Program-made: the position numbers and the translations under genes
Shown here: piece after piece, positions 16,335 to 25,866 of the stretch
Numbering within the stretch: the stretch's first letter is position 1
Layout: each line of letters opens with the position of its first letter
NCBI GenBank assembly: GCA_029213005.1
Contig: JARGPI010000047.1
Location: 1 to 40,043 of the forward strand
DNA: 40,043 nt
Direction: 5' to 3'
DNA from: Verrucomicrobiales bacterium
GTDB taxonomy: Bacteria; Verrucomicrobiota; Verrucomicrobiia; Verrucomicrobiales; DEV007
The notes under the pieces: model-generated
What the model saw: the letters and a program-made list of their open reading frames with translations, nothing else
Database searches by the model: none
What the model was told of the DNA's origin: nothing

Positions 16335-18341
16335 TCAGGGCGGCGTTCCGATCCAAAAGAGCGCCAGGTTACTTCTTGTGCTGGCTTGGAAACAAATATC
16401 TCTCGCCGGCCCGATACTGGCGATTTTTTCAATGAGACCGTCACCGTAGTCATTCCCCCACCCGCGCCAGGTTCCATCGGAAAATTGAACCACATTAAAA
16501 TTATGACCCGCGTCGATCCGAATCGCTTTTTTGGAGCCAAAATCCGGTTTTTTTAACGCAGCCAACACGAAGGGGTCTTCCTCGTGAAAAAAAACGGGCC
16601 AGGTCTGGACCGCGCCTTTTGAATCAATCCCTACAAAATGCATCAATCCGCAATCGACATCTGTCCATTTTTTATGATCAGGTATTTCCGTGATAAATTT
16701 CTTCATGTGGGTATTCCAGCAGACTATTTTGCCATTGGATTTGAGCAAAATTCCGGTAGTAGACCAATTTGCGAGATCAACCACATCTTCATAAGCCTCA
16801 ATCCGGTCAAACATCTCCCCGTGGGTGTGCCACATCTCTTCGATCGCAGCTACCCGCACTTTTCCTTCGCCAGTGAGGACCACAGAATAATTACTCCCTC
16901 CACTCAGGAGGCGAACCTTCGCGGGTGCCGGGCCAGACTTGAACACATAGCGTTTTTTTACCCCCGGCATTCGCCCCAATTCGTTATCAGCAGTTAGGAA
17001 AAAGTTATAGGTCACCGCCCGGCTGTTGACAGCGCCTTTCGGAGGAAACTGCCGAAAGATACTGCCATCGGTCAAATAGCCATAGGTGGTAGAGACATAG
17101 AAAGCGGAATTATCCAATTCACAAATATTGGAAACCCCGGGAGCGAGACGCCTTGTGGTATCGCCATCGGCGGGAGTCCAATGCAGCAACGCCCCTGCGG
17201 GAAGCGGCACCTCAGGTATACTGATGAGATATTTTTCCTCAATTTTTCTGGCCCCCTCCTGCGCGGCCAATACATCTGCGTTCGAATAGAATGCTTTCAA
17301 ATTAACCGTCCCCTTTTGACTTAGCAAAAAGTAGGTCCCCACTGTCAAAATGAGAAGGACAGCAAAGGCGAACGCCGGGTTCCGACGATGGCTTTGACGA
17401 GGCGGCCGAACACCCCGAAGCACCGGTATTGCGTCTTTAAAATCGCTGACCCGTTTCGGGCGGGATTCGGGGTCGGGATTTAGTCCGCTTCGGATGACTT
17501 TATCCAGCTTTTTCAGTTTCACCAACGTTCCGCGCCCCTTCTTACAATCCTCCCCGGGAAACTTCCCTGTGAGCATTTCGTAAAAGAGGACCGCCAGTGA
17601 GAAGATGTCGGCACTTTCATCAACCTCCCTGGCTGACGTCAATTGTTCAGGTGCCATATAGACGGGAGTCCCAAACCCGACGTCATTCTCTGTGAGGCTG
17701 TAGCCCCACCGCGAACTGAGTGATTTAGCCAGTCCAAAATCAGCCACTTTTACCGTGCCATCTTTGCTGATCAGGATGTTTCCGGGTTTGATATCCCGGT
17801 GCAGAATTCCAAGCTGATGAGCATGCCCGACTCCGTCACAAATCTGAGTGATCATCGCCAATGCCAACTCCAATTCGAGAGGTCCCTGCCTCAGTAATTC
17901 GCTGAGACTGGACCCATCAATATATTCCATGAGCAGAAACTGATGTCCGTCCCTCTCTCCGAAATTAAAAATCTCCACGATGTTCGGATGAGAGATTTCC
18001 GCTAACGCTCTGGCCTCTCTTTCAAACCGCTCTTTGGCCACCAAATCGCTCTCCGCCTCGAAGCGCAAAATCTTCAAAGCGACCTTTCGATCCAGTGCCT
18101 TCTGTTTAGCCAGAAAGACTCGCCCCATACCGCCCATTCCAATTTCCCCGATCACTTCCAACTCAGGAAAGAGCCGAACCAGCTCATCAACAGAAAGCTC
18201 CGCCTTTGATAAAGATGCGCCTGGAGCTCCAGGCTCTTCATCATCCAGAAAAACCTCGAATAAGCATGCAGGACAATGAATCGCTCCGTTGCTTTGCAAA
18301 TTCGAAAAAGGCAAACCGCAATTATCGCAATAGGTCTCCAT
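16335..18341 (-). CDS. Membrane Ser/Thr protein kinase with zinc ribbon and RCC1-like extracytoplasmic part (paralogue 2)
   Basis: A 668-residue paralogue of the downstream kinase, similar over its full length. The N-terminal zinc ribbon uses Cys5, Cys8, Cys23 and Cys26. The kinase domain (about 62-310) has the Gly-rich loop GMGGMGRVF, catalytic Lys90, HRD at 181-183, DFG at 201-203 and APEQ near 230. A single TM segment spans about 322-341. The C-terminal half is predicted to lie outside the cytoplasm and shows repeating strands of the form VVQFSDGTWRGWG and HFVGIDSKGAVQTW, as in RCC1 propellers. Tandem duplication is clear from matching motif order and identical domain boundaries. Ligand and substrates are unknown. 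Confidence 0.86.
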   Translation of the reverse strand: METYCDNCGLPFSNLQSNGAIHCPACLFEVFLDDEEPGAPGASLSKAELSVDELVRLFPELEVIGEIGMGGMGRVFLAKQKALDRKVALKILRFEAESDLVAKERFEREARALAEISHPNIVEIFNFGERDGHQFLLMEYIDGSSLSELLRQGPLELELALAMITQICDGVGHAHQLGILHRDIKPGNILISKDGTVKVADFGLAKSLSSRWGYSLTENDVGFGTPVYMAPEQLTSAREVDESADIFSLAVLFYEMLTGKFPGEDCKKGRGTLVKLKKLDKVIRSGLNPDPESRPKRVSDFKDAIPVLRGVRPPRQSHRRNPAFAFAVLLILTVGTYFLLSQKGTVNLKAFYSNADVLAAQEGARKIEEKYLISIPEVPLPAGALLHWTPADGDTTRRLAPGVSNICELDNSAFYVSTTYGYLTDGSIFRQFPPKGAVNSRAVTYNFFLTADNELGRMPGVKKRYVFKSGPAPAKVRLLSGGSNYSVVLTGEGKVRVAAIEEMWHTHGEMFDRIEAYEDVVDLANWSTTGILLKSNGKIVCWNTHMKKFITEIPDHKKWTDVDCGLMHFVGIDSKGAVQTWPVFFHEEDPFVLAALKKPDFGSKKAIRIDAGHNFNVVQFSDGTWRGWGNDYGDGLIEKIASIGPARDICFQASTRSNLALFWIGTPP

Positions 18342-18415
18342 CGAGTTAAAACTATCTAATCAGAATAGCAGATCGTATTCAATTTACGATCACAGGATTC
18401 GGAATTTGCTGCGGT

Positions 18416-19093
<678 letters not shown>

Positions 19094-19095
19094 GT

Positions 19096-22029
19096 TTACT
19101 CTGACTTAGCCGCTTCCGGCTTGATCATAATCGTGACCTGTGAGTCCTCAGTGAGGTATTCTTTAGCCAGCGCATTCACCTCATCCACTGTGATAGCCTT
19201 GTAGTCATCAACAAAGTGACGGGACCAATCAAGCCGCTCCGGATACTCCTGCGATGACTCCAGCACACTGCCGAGCCAGTAACGGTTGGTTCTCCGCATC
19301 TCCTCGATTGAAACGATGTTCGGCTTCTTGGCCCGGTCCAACTCGTCCTGAGTAATACTGGTTCCCGTCGACAATTCTTTTGCGATTTCTCCAACCACTT
19401 TAGCGACCGACTCACTCTGGGCCGGATCAACCGTAACAGCGGCAAATATATAGCCGTAGTCCTTCCAGGTATCACTCGGGATATTGTGAGCAAACGGACT
19501 GTAGGAATCACCCAGTTCCTCGCGAACTTTCTCACGAAGCCGGTCATCGAGAACGGCACCGAGAATGCCGAGGCGTCTCGTTTTCTTGATATCAAAAATA
19601 TCGACTGTCGGCCAGTAAACCAAAGTCAGCGCCTTGGGAATTTCCGACTGAAAGGAGAATTCTTTAGTTCCGCCGTCCGGGAAATTCACGGTCCGCTCTT
19701 CTTCGTAAGCCGGCTTTTCCGCGGCTCTCTCCGGAAGGTTTCCAAAGGTCGCTGCAAGCTTTTCAATCACGTCTTCTTTATCGAAATCCCCGACGACAGA
19801 AATCTCGAGGTACCCGTCCTTCAGCGCAGGAGCGATCCACTCTTTTGCCTCTTCGGTGGTGCGGCTCAGCATCACTGATCTCTCCGGATAGCCGAACCTG
19901 AGGTCGCCACCGTGCAGATAGGTACTTCCTTTGGCGGAAGACACACCTTGAGCGGTCCGCTCGATCTGCTGGTACATGTAGTCAAGCCCACGACGAAACT
20001 CGGTAACGGCTTCTTTCCGAAAACCGGGATTGGTGATATAGGCCCGCATCAATAGAAGCTGGTCGTGAAGATCTTCGGATTTCGTTTTCGCCGTGAAGGT
20101 AAAGGCATCGTCACTGACCGACATGCCGCCGCCTACCGATTTCCCGGCAAAGATACGCTGCAAATCATCATCGCTGTGAGCTTCGAGACCGCCGCCGGTG
20201 AATGTCCCACTGAGGAAGGTTCCCAGCCCCGGCTTGTCTTTAGGCTCGGTAATCGTTCCCGCTCCGATCCGGGCGCGGATGTGAATGGTCTGTTCTTCGA
20301 AATCAGTCACCTTCAGATTAACGCGGACGTTATTTTCAAAGCGAAGCTGGGTCACCTCCAGATCCTCAATTTCTTTCTTCTCCGCTACCTTCCCCGGCTC
20401 GGGAAGATCGGCATAGGCAAACTCAGCCGCTTCGATTTCCTGAGGCGCTTCGACCGCCACCGCGGAGCTTTCTTCGTAAATCGAGGTCAGTTTATCACCG
20501 GCATTTTCGACTTCTACATTCCCCGAAAGAAGCAGCAAAGTTTCGCCGCCACTTTCCCAAATCGATTTGATTGAGTTGAGGCACTCTTCCGCCGTCACCT
20601 TCTCCAGTTCAGCCTCAGCCCAGGCCAGTGAATCTTTGGGATGAGAGAACACGGTTCGGTTCCCGATCGATGAGCTGATCCGGTTGGCGAGGTCACGGGA
20701 AATCCGGGTGTCCGCCTGCTCGGCCGCATTTTCGTAGGCGTTTCTCATCTTCGCTTTGGCCTCGGTCAACTCCGCTTCGGTAAATCCGAATTCGAGCGCT
20801 TTGCGAAGTTCCTGTTCGATAAGTTTCAAAGCAGCCTCCCAGTTTTCCGCCTTACAATCGGCGCTGATCGACCCCGCCATCGCAAACCCGAGGTCGTAGA
20901 AATCACCGGCGTGGAGGCGTCCCGCGCTGATTGGCGAAGTTTCATCTTTGGAGATTCGTTCCAAACGACGGTTCACGATCTGACTGGCGATCTTCTGACG
21001 GAGTTCTTCCGCTCTGCGCTCCTGATTGTGGGGCAGCTTGGAAGGTGGAGCAAAGGTTTCAATCGAGACCGATGTCTCTCCGGCTTCTTTTTCGTAATGA
21101 TAGTGAGTTGCGATTCCGCGGTTCGAAATTTTCCCGAGGTCCTGAAGCGGCGTTTTGTCCCGCGCTTCGAGCGTCGCAAAGTGCTTATCGATTTGTCCTT
21201 TGATGGTCTCGACATCGATATCACCAACTGCGATGAGAACCATCCGGTTCGGTGTGTACCAGTCGTTGTAAAATTCCACAAACCGCTCGCGGGGAGCATT
21301 CTGGATCACTTCATCGATCCCGATCGGCATCCGCTCACTGATGAGGTGCTCCGGAAACGCGAATTTGATTTGCTCAACAAAAGTTCTCCAACCCACCGAA
21401 TCACGGCTTCGTTTTTCGCTCATGATGATGCCGCGCTCGCGCTCGATCTCAGCCTCAGGCAGCTGCATTCCGTCCGCGTAATCGCGTAGCAGTTTGAACG
21501 AATCGTCCAGTGTTTTTTCCTCGGTGTTGGGGAGTTCCAGTTTATACACCGTTTCATTGAACGAGGTGTGGGCGTTGGTATGATTCCCGAAACCCATCCC
21601 GAGACGCTGGAAATACTTCACCATCGAGCCCGCCTCGAAATTGGTGGTGCCGTTAAAAGCCATGTGCTCAAGAAAGTGAGCCAAACCGCGCTGATTTTCC
21701 GCTTCCATCAGTGAACCGGCGTCCACATGAAGTCGCAAACTGACGCGCCCCGGAGGCTCCGGATTCGGGAGAATCGCGTAACGCATTCCGCTGTCCAAAA
21801 CGCCCCAGGTCACGGCGGGGTCGGTAGGGATATCGGAAACATCAGCAGCCAAAGGGACCGGACCGTTCGGATCGGCCTCGATATCCTTGTGAAGCTCTTT
21901 TTCAACCACCGTGACGGGAGCTGAATCTTTAGATTTTGGTTCTTCTGCTACGCTGACCTGGTTATCGCACGAGACAATGGAGAGGGCTATGAGGAGAAGC
22001 AGACTTAATTGACTGACAAATTTCGGCAT
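19096..22029 (-). CDS. M16 family zinc protease, lipoprotein (PqqL-like)
   Basis: A 977-residue metalloprotease. ATG 22029 is preferred over upstream in-frame ATGs because it opens directly with a lipoprotein signal (LLLLIALSIVSC, Cys21). The inverted zinc motif is HFLEH with ligands His118 and His122 and catalytic Glu121; the third ligand is probably Glu205 in IIMSEKRSRD. Four M16 domains are present in one chain (two halves joined near residue 500), as in pitrilysin/PqqL-type enzymes; only the first half keeps the active site, which is normal. It likely degrades peptides in the periplasm or at the outer membrane. It heads a transcript with the DUF2293 gene. Confidence 0.9.
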   Translation of the reverse strand: MPKFVSQLSLLLLIALSIVSCDNQVSVAEEPKSKDSAPVTVVEKELHKDIEADPNGPVPLAADVSDIPTDPAVTWGVLDSGMRYAILPNPEPPGRVSLRLHVDAGSLMEAENQRGLAHFLEHMAFNGTTNFEAGSMVKYFQRLGMGFGNHTNAHTSFNETVYKLELPNTEEKTLDDSFKLLRDYADGMQLPEAEIERERGIIMSEKRSRDSVGWRTFVEQIKFAFPEHLISERMPIGIDEVIQNAPRERFVEFYNDWYTPNRMVLIAVGDIDVETIKGQIDKHFATLEARDKTPLQDLGKISNRGIATHYHYEKEAGETSVSIETFAPPSKLPHNQERRAEELRQKIASQIVNRRLERISKDETSPISAGRLHAGDFYDLGFAMAGSISADCKAENWEAALKLIEQELRKALEFGFTEAELTEAKAKMRNAYENAAEQADTRISRDLANRISSSIGNRTVFSHPKDSLAWAEAELEKVTAEECLNSIKSIWESGGETLLLLSGNVEVENAGDKLTSIYEESSAVAVEAPQEIEAAEFAYADLPEPGKVAEKKEIEDLEVTQLRFENNVRVNLKVTDFEEQTIHIRARIGAGTITEPKDKPGLGTFLSGTFTGGGLEAHSDDDLQRIFAGKSVGGGMSVSDDAFTFTAKTKSEDLHDQLLLMRAYITNPGFRKEAVTEFRRGLDYMYQQIERTAQGVSSAKGSTYLHGGDLRFGYPERSVMLSRTTEEAKEWIAPALKDGYLEISVVGDFDKEDVIEKLAATFGNLPERAAEKPAYEEERTVNFPDGGTKEFSFQSEIPKALTLVYWPTVDIFDIKKTRRLGILGAVLDDRLREKVREELGDSYSPFAHNIPSDTWKDYGYIFAAVTVDPAQSESVAKVVGEIAKELSTGTSITQDELDRAKKPNIVSIEEMRRTNRYWLGSVLESSQEYPERLDWSRHFVDDYKAITVDEVNALAKEYLTEDSQVTIMIKPEAAKSE

Positions 22030-22099
22030 GATGAGTTTTGCTGAGTTAAGCGATACCTTGCGACGGTTTTGTTTAAAATCACGGAGAATTCCCGCCGAT

Positions 22100-23440
22100 T
22101 CAGGCCGGGCAATAGAGGCTTGTCGGGTTCTGAAAAATCTTGAGATCGAACTCCTTAGCGATCGCAAAAACATGATCAAAAATATCGGACTGGATACATT
22201 CATATTCAGCCCACGATACGACTTTCGAGAAACAATAGATCTCAATCGGGACACCGCTCGCACCCGATTCCAATTGGCGGACCAGCAAGGTCATTCCCTC
22301 GGCATGGATGTGCGGATGATTCCTCAGATAAGCCTCAATGTAAGCCCGGAATGTCCCGATATTGGTCAGATTCCGGCCATTCACAATACTGGTGGCAGGC
22401 TCCAGTCCTCTCTCGAGGTTCCACGCCCGAATCTCCGCCAGACGCTCTTCGAGGTATTCGGAAATGTACTGAATTTTGCCATATCGCTCCAGCATTTCGT
22501 CATCACAAAGTTTAACTGACTGGAGATCGATGAAGACCGACCGCTTGATTCGGCGACCACCACTTTTCGGCATGGAACGCCAGTTTTTAAAGCTCTCGGA
22601 GATCAACGCATAAGTCGGCAACGTGGTGATCGTCTTATCGAAATTCATCACCTTTACCGTGGTCAAACCAACTTCCTGGACATTTCCGTCAGCTCCGTGT
22701 TTCGGCATTTCGATCCAGTCGCCTTCCTTGATCATATCATTGGAAGTCAGCTGAATTCCGGCCGCAAATCCTAGAATGGCATCCTTGAAAACCAGCATGA
22801 TAACCGAGGTAAAGACCCCAAGGCCGCCGAGGAAAGCGAGCGGTGATTTTCCCGCCACCGTCGAGACGATCAAAATCACCGCGACCAGGAAAGCGAGCAG
22901 TTTCAGCACCTGAACCAGGCTCGTCGCGGGCAACTTGTGAGTGTCGCGGGTGCGGACAAATATCTTGCGGACCGCATTCAACATCGAGTTGATGACCAGT
23001 AATCCCGAGATCACCAGATAAAGCTGACCGATCACCGTGAGAGTGCGGCCGATTTCAGGCGTATCGCGGAAAAATCCGGGGATCAGGAAATTGATCAACA
23101 GCGCCGAAATAAAATGACTCGACCATCGGGCGATGCCCAGATTGACCAGAATATCATCGAGCCGCGTCGGAGTCCGCCGTGCAATCCCCGTGAAGATCTT
23201 GAGCACAAATGGTCGAACGATAAAAAAGAGCAGAAACGCAAGCGCCGCGAGACAGAAAAATAACGCAGAGCCCGACACAATCGGTTCGACCCAAATCGGG
23301 AGCCCGAGGCCGGATATAAAATCGACCACGTAGCAGGAGAGCGACTGAGCCTGTTCATCAATTCGCTCAGCGACCGAAGTGGCTATCGGCTCGAGCAGGA
23401 CGGAAGGTGGATCTTCGGGAATATCGGTGGTGTCAGGCAT
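22100..23440 (-). CDS. ybdG: Mechanosensitive channel, YbdG/MscS family
   Basis: A 446-residue inner-membrane channel. ATG 23440 (MPDTTDIPEDPP) is chosen because a longer reading would start inside the double palindrome at 23517-23551. Five hydrophobic segments (about residues 40-230) precede the MscS pore and beta domain: FLGGLGVFTSVIMLVFKDAI is the pore helix region, and DWIEMPKHGADGNVQEVGL with TVKVMNFDKTITTLPTYALI is the beta domain. The sequence ESFKNWRSMPKSGGRRIKR is highly characteristic of YbdG (MscM). It releases solutes under osmotic downshift. It diverges from the DUF2089 gene, and copy 2 of the double palindrome sits between them. Confidence 0.88.
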   Translation of the reverse strand: MPDTTDIPEDPPSVLLEPIATSVAERIDEQAQSLSCYVVDFISGLGLPIWVEPIVSGSALFFCLAALAFLLFFIVRPFVLKIFTGIARRTPTRLDDILVNLGIARWSSHFISALLINFLIPGFFRDTPEIGRTLTVIGQLYLVISGLLVINSMLNAVRKIFVRTRDTHKLPATSLVQVLKLLAFLVAVILIVSTVAGKSPLAFLGGLGVFTSVIMLVFKDAILGFAAGIQLTSNDMIKEGDWIEMPKHGADGNVQEVGLTTVKVMNFDKTITTLPTYALISESFKNWRSMPKSGGRRIKRSVFIDLQSVKLCDDEMLERYGKIQYISEYLEERLAEIRAWNLERGLEPATSIVNGRNLTNIGTFRAYIEAYLRNHPHIHAEGMTLLVRQLESGASGVPIEIYCFSKVVSWAEYECIQSDIFDHVFAIAKEFDLKIFQNPTSLYCPA

Positions 23441-23516
23441 GACGGTTAAATTTCTAGATAGCTTGACTAAAACGGATCCAGCCTCTTGCAAACCAATTTT
23501 GCCGACAAAGAGAAAC

Positions 23517-23551
23517 TGTACCCTGTACAATCCAAAACTGTACAGGGTACA
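23517..23551. repeat. Double palindrome, copy 2 (divergent promoter region)
   Basis: TGTACCCTGTACA at 23517-23529 and its complement at 23539-23551, with a 9-base loop (atccaaaac) unrelated in sequence to the loop of copy 1 but identical in length. It lies between divergent ybdG and the DUF2089 gene, 77 bp from the ybdG start and 30 bp upstream of a candidate -35 box for the plus-strand operon. This position fits an operator. Confidence 0.9.
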
Positions 23552-23580
23552 AAATGGCCAAAAGTTTAATTTTATTTATT

Positions 23581-23610
23581 TTGACTTTAGTTTTCTTTAC
23601 AATTTTATTA
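23581..23610 (+). promoter_or_regulatory. Candidate sigma70-type promoter for the DUF2089 operon
   Basis: TTGACT at 23581-23586 followed, after 17-18 bases, by an AT-rich hexamer (TTTATT or TTATTA at 23604-23610), 23 bases before the ATG at 23633. The whole 23552-23632 stretch is strikingly AT-rich compared with the genes around it. The -35 box matches well, the -10 box only partly. Confidence 0.4.
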
Positions 23611-23632
23611 AATTCGTCTATTATTTTGTTAA

Positions 23633-23962
23633 ATGAGTGATGAATCGGTAACTAAAGATTCGAGTCGACCAAATTGGCTGAACGGCCTGAGTTCGGAGGA
23701 TTTGAATTTTCTGAAACGGTTTCTTCTCAACTCCGGATCCCTGAAAAAGATGGCGGCGGAATATGATGTTTCCTACCCCACGGTGCGACTCCGGCTCGAT
23801 CGACTGATTCAAAAAGTCCAGATCATCGAAGAAGCGACCATTGATTCAGAGTTCGAGCGCCAGCTGAAACTGCTCCTTGCCGACCAGGCGATCTCATCCT
23901 CGGCGTATAAAACGCTGCTGAACACTCATCGAAATGAACTCAAACAAAAACAATCAGAATGA
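23633..23962 (+). CDS. DUF2089 family helix-turn-helix protein
   Basis: A 109-residue DNA-binding-type protein. The core WLNGLSSEDLNFLKRFLL, then GSLKKMAAEYDVSYPTVRLRLDRL, matches DUF2089: a winged or simple HTH in which SYPTVRLRLDRL is the probable recognition helix. The usual N-terminal zinc ribbon of longer DUF2089 proteins is absent. Its stop overlaps the next gene's ATG by 4 bases (ATGA), so the two are translationally coupled and may form a regulator/membrane-partner pair. A nearby target could be the palindrome upstream of its own gene; this is a guess. Confidence 0.85.
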   Translation: MSDESVTKDSSRPNWLNGLSSEDLNFLKRFLLNSGSLKKMAAEYDVSYPTVRLRLDRLIQKVQIIEEATIDSEFERQLKLLLADQAISSSAYKTLLNTHRNELKQKQSE

Positions 23963-24684
23963 ATAACTGGAACTCTCCTGTCAGAATTTGGAAAAGCCTT
24001 ACCGCTCTATTTTCGATCATCGTATTTGTAGCCCTCCCCGCTTTCGGAGACCCCGAGTGGGAATTCCATGACAAACTCCCGAATCCCAACGAGACGATCT
24101 TAATCACCGGGGAAGTTCTCGAAAAATCCAGCAACACCTTTAAGATCGCTGAAGTCAACGAACCCGGAATCGAATCCAACACCTTTATGGTCACCGGGGA
24201 AGTGAGGACCCGGGGCTTCAATCCGAACTCCACCAGTTATCTGGAAATGTGGACCTCACTACCGGCAGAGCCGGGCTCGAAACAAATCGCATCGAGCTTC
24301 TTCAGCCGGACCTTAGGGAAAGTCGGAGTCATGAAAACCCTCGACGCCACCGATATCGAGTGGAGAAAATTCGTCCTCCCCGCCACGATGGGAGAGGATC
24401 CGCGCCGTCCTTTGCAACTAACTCTCAACGCCATTCTTCCCCAGATCACATCGGAAGAATCGATCGAAATCAGAAACCTGAAACTTATCGACGATGCCTC
24501 CGAATTTTTTGGATCAAACGCCCCTCCCCTGAAGAAATTCCATCTCACGAGTTTCAGCTTATTTACCTTGATCCTGGGTGGAGCTATCGCGGGCGCACTG
24601 CTGACGATACTTGTCAGCAAAACACGAAGCAAGATGATCTCGTCGGAGCTGAATCGAATCAAAGCCGTCGATTCGATCGACTGA
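23959..24684 (+). CDS. Exported membrane-anchored protein of unknown function
   Basis: A 241-residue protein with an N-terminal signal segment (about 12-30, ending PAFG), a beta-rich extracytoplasmic domain (about 31-190) and one C-terminal TM (about 197-218, LFTLILGGAIAGALLTILVS) with a short basic tail inside. The domain has the look of a jelly-roll or carbohydrate-binding fold (ITGEVLEKSSNTFKIAEV, VRTRGFNPNSTSYLEMWTSL, IEIRNLKLID), but no family is certain. It is translationally coupled to the DUF2089 regulator before it, suggesting an envelope sensor or effector working with that regulator. Confidence 0.7.
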   Translation: MNNWNSPVRIWKSLTALFSIIVFVALPAFGDPEWEFHDKLPNPNETILITGEVLEKSSNTFKIAEVNEPGIESNTFMVTGEVRTRGFNPNSTSYLEMWTSLPAEPGSKQIASSFFSRTLGKVGVMKTLDATDIEWRKFVLPATMGEDPRRPLQLTLNAILPQITSEESIEIRNLKLIDDASEFFGSNAPPLKKFHLTSFSLFTLILGGAIAGALLTILVSKTRSKMISSELNRIKAVDSID

Positions 24685-24685
24685 C

Positions 24686-25051
24686 TCACGCCTTCTTAAG
24701 GAGAGTCATCACCCCCACGACCACGAGCAGACCACCGAAAATTCGGGTCAGGGTTAGGTTACTCAAATCCTTCACCCAGCCCGATGCAAAAAAGGCCGCC
24801 AGAATCGCCCCGATCGCTGTCGGCACAAATACCTGCCAATCAACCAGCTTCTCCCCCGTGAAGCGCCAAGTCGCCATCAGTGCCGTGGGCACAATCACCG
24901 CCAAACTCGTGGCGAGGGCGTGTTTTTGATCCATCCCCAGCAAGTAGGTAAAGGCAGGCACCATCACAATACCGCCACCTACCCCACAGAGCGCCCCCAT
25001 CACCCCGGCGAGAAGTCCTATTGAAAGAGAAATCAGCACGATTTTAATCAT
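24686..25051 (-). CDS. Half-length TauE/SafE family permease
   Basis: A 121-residue, four-TM membrane protein. Start ATG 25051 (MIKIVLISLSIGLLAG) is chosen because upstream in-frame codons to 25138 encode a polar stretch unlike the family. The family motif GALCGVGGGIVMVPAFTYLLG (shown here in part) and the following ATSLAVIVPTALMATWR match the N-terminal half of TauE/SafE anion exporters, which are usually about 250 residues and made of two such halves. Single-repeat members exist and presumably dimerise. It diverges from the molybdoenzyme operon; a role in sulfite or other organosulfur anion export would fit if that enzyme acts on sulfur compounds, but this is inference. Confidence 0.8.
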   Translation of the reverse strand: MIKIVLISLSIGLLAGVMGALCGVGGGIVMVPAFTYLLGMDQKHALATSLAVIVPTALMATWRFTGEKLVDWQVFVPTAIGAILAAFFASGWVKDLSNLTLTRIFGGLLVVVGVMTLLKKA

Positions 25052-25181
25052 CCCGAAGCCAATCCCATCCCGCCGGAAATGCAAATCATTGGTGTCCCAA
25101 CTAATATCCGTGACGGATTTACGATAGGGTTTCCCCACTAAATTGCTTTGCGATCAACCATTCAAAGAATAACGTTTCTTC

Positions 25182-25862
25182 ATGGCGAAATCTGATATTC
25201 CATGGGAGAACGTAGGACCTGAGTTCAAAGTCAACCACGGAAAAGTCGGAATGCTACTGGATCTGAACCGGTGCGTCGGTTGTCACTCCTGCAGTGTTAG
25301 TTGCAAAACCGAACACGAAGTTCCGCTCGGGGTCTTCCGAATGAGAGTCCGCTATCTGGAACGACCGGAAGCCAAAACACTGGCCTTCGCCCCGATGCTC
25401 TGCATGCACTGCGAAGACGCCCCCTGCCTGAAAGCCTGCCCCAGCAAAGCCATCACCCGGCTGGAGGACGGTCGCGTGATTGTCGAAGAATCGAAATGTG
25501 ATCTCGAAGAGGAATGTATCTCAGCCTGTCCCTACGGAGCGATCTTTATCAACGAAGACAAAGCCGTGGCCGAAAAATGTGATTTTTGCCACCACCGAAC
25601 CGAAGTCGGCCTCGAACCGGCCTGTGTTGCAACCTGTCCCTCCGGAGCTCTGGAATTTGGCGATCTCGATAACCCGGACGGTCCCCTGGTCAAATCGATC
25701 GAGCGCACCTCTGCGAAACCGTGGAAGGAGGATGCCGGAACGAAACCCACCGTCTTCTACGCCGGGCACGAAAAATGGATGGAGGCCATGGCCAATACCG
25801 GCGTTCAACTCGATCCGGAAGATGCGGACATCACCTACGAACAAAACAATCTGAAAAAGTAA
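25182..25862 (+). CDS. Fe-S electron-transfer subunit (DmsB/PsrB/NrfC-like)
   Basis: A 226-residue ferredoxin-like B subunit of a DMSO reductase-family enzyme. Cys groups are Cys31/34/37/41, Cys74/77/82/86, Cys106/112/116 and Cys133/136/148/152. In the third group, the normal CxxCxxCxxxCP pattern reads CDLEEECISACP, so the second Cys (position 109) is Glu. That cluster may therefore be 3Fe-4S or have an unusual ligand. There is no signal peptide, as expected for a protein that crosses the membrane bound to its Tat-exported partner. It is followed after 4 bases by the catalytic subunit gene. Confidence 0.9.
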   Translation: MAKSDIPWENVGPEFKVNHGKVGMLLDLNRCVGCHSCSVSCKTEHEVPLGVFRMRVRYLERPEAKTLAFAPMLCMHCEDAPCLKACPSKAITRLEDGRVIVEESKCDLEEECISACPYGAIFINEDKAVAEKCDFCHHRTEVGLEPACVATCPSGALEFGDLDNPDGPLVKSIERTSAKPWKEDAGTKPTVFYAGHEKWMEAMANTGVQLDPEDADITYEQNNLKK

Positions 25863-25866
25863 CCGG

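Noticed and set aside
22030..22263. N-terminal extension of the M16 protease to an ATG at 22263
   Set aside because: It would place a lipoprotein signal at residue 79 onwards and run antisense into the end of ybdG; ATG 22029 gives a normal lipoprotein start.
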